12,055 nt of DNA from Mansonella perstans. Lineage: Eukaryota; Nematoda; Chromadorea; Rhabditida; Onchocercidae. The position numbers and the translations under genes are program-made. The notes below the pieces were generated by a model. That model was not told the DNA's origin and did no database searches. It worked only from the letters and a program-made list of their open reading frames with translations. How positions within the stretch are numbered: the first letter of the stretch is position 1; every line of letters begins with the position of its first letter. The stretch lies in assembly GCA_037074765.1 (NCBI GenBank), contig JBAMDO010000493.1, forward strand, positions 1 through 12,055, written 5' to 3'. Positions 8,293 to 12,055 of this stretch are shown piece by piece.

Positions 8293-10904
8293 ATGGATTT
8301 TGATCATCGTATTAAGGCATACAAATTTGTCTCTTATGTTGCGGTAACATTTTCAACTGTTGCTGTACTGTCAGTATGCGTAACATTACCAATGGTATAT
8401 AGCTATGTCTATCATGTTCAGCGACAAATACGAACCGAAATTAATTACTGCAAGGTAAGCCAAAAAAGGCGACGAGAGATATAATTAATTAAGATAGTGA
8501 TTTTTATGAGGACATAATTATTGTGAACAAATATTATGTCATATCATCATTAGTCTTCTAATCACATCATTATCAGAAAGGACAATTATTGTTCAGCTAT
8601 CATCCATTCATATATTACCAGTTTCTATTTACATTCTGTAGTTCTAAAGTAGCACGGAAAGTATGTTTTGTTTATAAGTTTGGATACTTTTAATGATTGA
8701 TAATAAGAGATTGATTAATGATTGATAATGAGAGCTTAATTAATGACTGATAATAAGTGCTTAATCATATTTCTATCAGATCAGCTTTAAATCACTTCGC
8801 TACTACTTGTTCCATATTTTTACATAATTAATCATTAATTATTAACATTTGACATTTATGGATGATATTTTAATTTTACTGAAATAGTTAATTACCACGA
8901 TCTCTTTGTAACAGTTAAATTTTGTAACAGTCAAATTTTTGACACTGTAGTAAATTTTTATGCCTTACAAAAATAATGCAGGAATAAAATAAAAAATTAA
9001 CCATTAATTGTTAACATTTATATGTATATTTTAATTTCAATTAAATATTTTTCATTCCCTTTTTTCCTATAAATTTCAATTCCTATAAATAATAGCTTAT
9101 GTGAACGAGAAAAAATAAACTTTCCATAAAGGATCATTTATATGCTTACATTCTCCATTACTACGAAAATCTTTAAAAATTATTTTATTCCTTGATTTTA
9201 TCATTAACAATCTCATTATTAGCAATCATTATCAGCATTATTAATCAATCATGATTGTCATTAATAAATATTAATAAAATTGCAGTAAAATTCCTTTTGT
9301 AATCAACAAATTTAATTTTAAAAAAATAATTGAATCAAACACTTCCCTTAGGGATGACACATTTTCCTCATTAAAAGAAAAAGCGCAAATATCAATAAAT
9401 TTGCGCATTTGTTCAGATATAAAAAATGACAAAAATTTTAAATCATTGAGATATCTAAGGAGTTAACAAATAAGGTAAGTATATACTAAGAAATAAATGA
9501 GTGGCGTTGACAAGGAGGAAATGAGGGTGACAGAGAGATTTTTACTCCATTGAATCCAGATGAAAGACAGAAAAGATGAATTTGTATTTTAAATTTAGAG
9601 GTAAGTATATTGTAAATCCATGAAGGCATGACTCAATGAATTTAATTATGATCATATATTTTATTGGTCATTTGAATCATATATCTTGTTAATTTTTTTC
9701 CTCTCTCTCTCTATTTATCTATCTATCTCCCTCTCTGAAGAATGCATTGAAATATCGAGACGAAATTGTTACGAAGCAAGAAAAAAACCTTGAAATCAAA
9801 TTTAAAAAAAAGAAAAGAACTAAAATGACCACTTAGGCTATTTGAGAAGTTTTGTGGAAGAATTACTTGCCTTAATAATTATGCACGTATATACTGGTGT
9901 GTTTATTTCCCAGAAATTATTTAAACAACTATTTACAGGGATCAGCAAAAGATATTTGGATGGAAGTGGGTCATTTGAAGCAAATGCCAATTAGTAAAAA
10001 TCGTACTGCTAGACAAGCAGGATATGGTCCGGGTGTAGAAGCTGATGAAGCATCTACTCAAGATGCTTCTGGTTGTGAAAGTTGTTGCTTACCGGGACCA
10101 CCAGGTCCAAAAGGAGCACCAGGTAGACCTGGAAGACCTGGAAAGTAAGCCTTTAATTTTTTATCGAAAAGCCTTCTATTATTCACTCCAGAATTTGAAA
10201 TAATTTATAGCTATAATTTTACTTTGACTGCCATTCATTTAAGGCCCGGCATACCAGGAATGCCCGGAAATCCAGGAAGACCTCCAAGTCTGCCGTGTGA
10301 ACCTGTTACACCACCACCGTGTCAGCCATGTCCACCCGGTCCACCTGGACCGCCTGGACCACCAGGGTTGCCTGGGGATCCAGGGCCAGACGGAGCACCA
10401 GGCCAACCAGGTGCACCCGGAGCACCAGGTCCACCAGGACCGAAGGGACCGCCAGGACCGCCTGGCGAACCTGGGCCACAAGGACCGCCCGGACCACCAG
10501 GAGAAGATGCGCCAAGTGAAGGTATCATTCCGGGTGAACCTGGACCACCAGGTAATTCTGCAATTTAAAATTGTTGAAACGGAAAAAATCCAACCAATTA
10601 CAGGAAAAAAGTTATGAAATTGCCAAAAATGTGCGCAGTGAATGTTAAACTTGTACAAAATATTTCAGGTGATATGGGACCACCCGGACCACCAGGTCCA
10701 CCTGGACAACCAGGTGTCGATGGTCTACCTGGACCGCTGGGACCAAAGGGACCACCCGGGCCACCGGGAAAGCCTGGTGCTGATGGTCAACCTGGAGTAC
10801 CAGGACAACCTGGACCACCTGGTGCTCCTGGCGAAAAGGGTATTTGTCCGAAATATTGCGCCATCGATGGTGGTGTCTTTTTCGAGGATGGTACTCGACG
10901 CTAA
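8293..10904 (+). CDS. Nematode cuticle collagen, four exons, complete
   Basis: This gene encodes a structural collagen of the nematode cuticle, secreted by hypodermis. Exons are 8293-8454, 9939-10144, 10244-10551 and 10669-10904, giving 303 residues. Residues 5-54 form the cuticle-collagen N domain with a hydrophobic membrane anchor at about 12-36 ([18 protein letters not shown]). The domain continues across intron 1 as GSAKDIW. R76-T77-A78-R79 fits the R-X-X-R site used by subtilisin-like proteases (BLI-4 type). Cysteines lie at 100, 103 and 104. Gly-X-Y blocks cover 107-136 (10 triplets), 155-211 (19) and 220-282 (21). The breaks are 137-154, with C141, C149 and C152, and 212-219 (APSEGIIP). 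The tail [19 protein letters not shown] carries C285, C289 and Y288, suited to disulphide and tyrosine crosslinks. Length is typical of the family. The first ATG of the leader starts the N domain. The exact paralogue cannot be named. Confidence 0.95.
8690..8764. repeat. Three exact-period 25-bp repeats with TGATAA sites
   Basis: The units are 8690-8714, 8715-8739 and 8740-8764, each starting TTAATGA(T/C)TGATAAT. The period is exactly 25 bp with only a few substitutions. Each unit contains TGATAA, the complement of TTATCA, a preferred site of the hypodermal GATA factor ELT-3. Its place in the first intron of a cuticle collagen gene makes a tissue enhancer plausible, though this is inference. 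Confidence 0.8.
8905..8936. repeat. Tandem 16-bp duplication in intron 1
   Basis: TTTGTAACAGTTAAAT is followed directly by TTTGTAACAGTCAAAT, with one substitution between copies. The second copy forms a short inverted repeat, GTCAAA-TT-TTTGAC, with the sequence that follows it. Confidence 0.85.
9383..9406. other. Perfect 8-bp GC-containing hairpin in intron 1
   Basis: GCGCAAAT (9383-9390) and ATTTGCGC (9399-9406) flank an 8-nt loop. Four G/C pairs in a stem of this kind stand out in otherwise A+T-rich intron sequence. No role is known to me. Confidence 0.55.
9700..9736. repeat. CT and ATCT microsatellite in intron 1
   Basis: A (CT)n run (9700-9712) passes into ATCT tetranucleotides (about 9713-9728) and ends in CTCCCTCTCT. 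Confidence 0.9.
10145..10243 (+). other. Intron 2 of the collagen gene (99 nt)
   Basis: The donor is GGAAA|GTAAGC and the acceptor is ATTTAAG|GCCC. It splits a lysine codon (AA+G) and joins GRPGRPGK to PGIPGMPG, keeping an unbroken run of ten Gly-X-Y triplets. The AAG acceptor is not the most favoured form. A competing TATAG at 10210 is also in frame (see findings). Confidence 0.85.
10552..10668 (+). other. Intron 3 of the collagen gene (117 nt)
   Basis: The donor is CCAG|GTAATT and the acceptor is TATTTCAG|GTGAT. It splits a glycine codon (G+GT) and joins GEPGPPG to DMGPPG in triplet register. The unspliced frame meets a stop at 10566-10568. Confidence 0.92.
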
Positions 10905-10949
10905 ATCACTTCAAAATATTCCAATCAATTATGTGCAGTAGATTGAGAA

Positions 10950-10955
10950 AATAAA
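10950..10955 (+). terminator. Poly(A) signal of the collagen gene
   Basis: AATAAA lies 46 bp after the stop codon, giving a predicted 3' untranslated region of roughly 60-75 nt, short as is usual for nematode collagen mRNAs. A second AATAAA at 11081-11086 could serve as a distal signal. Confidence 0.75.
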
Positions 10956-10979
10956 ATAGTGATTTTGATATGATATTAT

Positions 10980-12055
10980 CAATTCATTAGTGGTACAAAA
11001 CTAATATCGTTTAAATTATTTTTTTTAAAATTCTTTTGTAAAATGTAAATTTCAAAATTTTTTTCCTGGGAACCAGTTCAAATAAAAAGGTTGCAAAATG
11101 AAATTCATTTCGTTGAAACTTCTTTTCTATAATGCATTTTTTTAATGTTAAAAAAATGTTGCAAACTGAATTTATTCGGAAAAAAACAAAGAAACAAATA
11201 AACAAATGAACAGACAACACAAACAAACAAACAAATAAATAAATAAACAAACAAACCAACTTTTTTTCGAAATTTTTAAATATAAAATTACTTATTTTAG
11301 AATTAATTTCCGAAATTTAAAAGTAAGTAACTTTTTCGAAAACACCCTTTATAAGTATATAAATCTTGCTAGATGGTTTGTTAGTAATTAATCGATATGA
11401 AATTTAGCTATTTAATTATAAAATTTATTTCAATGATAAGATTTGCTTTGGTCGGATAGAAGGTGGAAAACTAAACTATAAAAACTATTAACTAATTTGA
11501 AAAAAAAATACTATAAAAATCTAATAGCAACATAAAGAGTATCTATTCAGGAAAATTTTAATTACTGATAAAGTAAATAATTTTTCAAAAAATTGTTAAA
11601 GAGTTTTAAGTGATAGTTTTTCTTACTTGTTAAATAAATCGAGATAATTGCAAAAAAAAGTGTGTATCGTTTTAAAATTACAGTTAATTGAGACAAATCT
11701 AAACAAAACTTATTTTTTGCCAAAATTTGTATACAAAATAAACACTTTCAAGCCAAAAAAAAAAATTTCTGAACGTTTTTTTCTTACTTAAAGCAATTAT
11801 AGCAATCTAATTAGTCTAATGAGTATCTTAATAATTAGAGTTTTGGCTCTAATTAACATAAACAAAAAGAACGGAAAAAAAACTTTCATTTTAAGATAAG
11901 ATTTTTAGGATAATGACAATTTTTAAATGGATGTAAGAGAGAGAGAGACAGAAAGGGTATTTATTCGTGTTGTTGTTTTGTTCCACTTTCTCGTCCACTT
12001 TTATCTGATTGGCGTCCTTTTTCTGTCCTTTCTTGTCCTCAATTTATCTCCATCT
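10980..12055. other. Downstream A+T-rich intergenic DNA
   Basis: No gene is supported. TAATTAGAG (11832-11840) and CTCTAATTA (11847-11855) form a 9-bp hairpin with a 6-nt loop. Positions 11936-11948 are a short GA repeat. The last 80 bases are slightly less A+T-rich and contain TTATCTGATTGG, which might belong to a neighbouring promoter beyond the edge. Confidence 0.55.
11179..11258. repeat. AAAC/AAAT tetranucleotide repeat
   Basis: A long run of AAAC and AAAT units, purest at 11221-11256. The minus-strand frame across it (11011-11259) encodes a periodic Val-Cys-Leu-Phe pattern that comes from the repeat and is not a gene. Confidence 0.92.

Larger units (their letters stand above)
8455..9938 (+). 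other. Intron 1 of the collagen gene (1484 nt, phase 0)
   Basis: The donor is AAG|GTAAGC and the acceptor is TTTACAG|GG. It joins CK to GSAKDIW and so restores the conserved N-domain sequence. A nearer AG at 9913 would shift the frame by 25 nt. At 1484 nt it is over ten times the length of the other introns. It carries GATA-containing 25-bp repeats, a 16-bp duplication at 8905-8936, a diverged direct repeat (8827-8876 against 8996-9037), a hairpin and two strong unused donor sequences. Confidence 0.9.

Noticed and set aside
9914..9938. Alternative acceptor TTTCCCAG ending at 9913 for intron 1
   Set aside because: It would add 25 nt, shift the frame and destroy the conserved GSAKDIW continuation.
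10239..10658. Minus-strand and out-of-phase frames over the collagen exons, including a 139-codon one rich in Trp, Arg and Ser
   Set aside because: They are shadows of the Gly-X-Y coding exons. The G+C-rich proline and glycine codons remove stops in the other frames.
1..12055. tRNA, rRNA, spliced-leader RNA or CRISPR array
   Set aside because: I saw no tRNA T-loop with matching acceptor stem, no rRNA-like block, no spliced-leader sequence and no regularly spaced identical repeats with unique spacers.

Overview
The window looks like nuclear DNA from a parasitic nematode, most likely of the spirurid/filarial type. The evidence is very high A+T throughout, one unmistakable nematode cuticle collagen gene, short introns with GTAAG donors beside one long first intron, and long gene-free flanks full of simple repeats. 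The clade assignment is inference from composition and gene architecture. The phylum is secure, because the Col_cuticle_N plus Gly-X-Y plus C-terminal [10 protein letters not shown] layout is specific to nematode cuticle collagens.

Positions 1-8000 hold no gene I can support. They contain an A+T-rich degenerate tandem array (901-1880) interrupted by a GC-rich block of about 411 bp that behaves like an insertion, a five-copy 35-42 bp repeat (2661-2858), AGT, TG and CAT microsatellites, an 85-nt imperfect hairpin (4268-4352), two tandem copies of a MITE-like element with inverted ends (5780-6268), and a three-copy repeat carrying inverted CCAAT boxes (6751-6835).

Positions 8017-10955 are one complete transcription unit on the + strand. 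In order it shows a double GATA site, a TATA box at 8139, an initiator about 30 bp downstream, a roughly 120-nt 5' leader with no upstream ATG, four coding exons (8293-8454, 9939-10144, 10244-10551, 10669-10904) and an AATAAA signal at 10950. The spliced product is 303 residues: an N-terminal membrane anchor with the cuticle-collagen N domain, an R-T-A-R processing site, and 50 Gly-X-Y triplets in three blocks separated by Cys-containing or short breaks. It ends in a two-Cys non-triplet tail with a tyrosine between the cysteines. The 1484-nt first intron carries three exact-period 25-bp repeats, each with a TGATAA (TTATCA) GATA-factor site, and could be a hypodermal enhancer.

Positions 10980-12055 are gene-free A+T-rich DNA with AAAC/AAAT and GA repeats. 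The most interesting items are an in-frame alternative 3' splice site that would break the collagen triplet register, the intronic GATA repeats, the GC-rich insertion, the MITE pair and the pre-miRNA-like hairpin. I did not find a clearly new multi-gene system.
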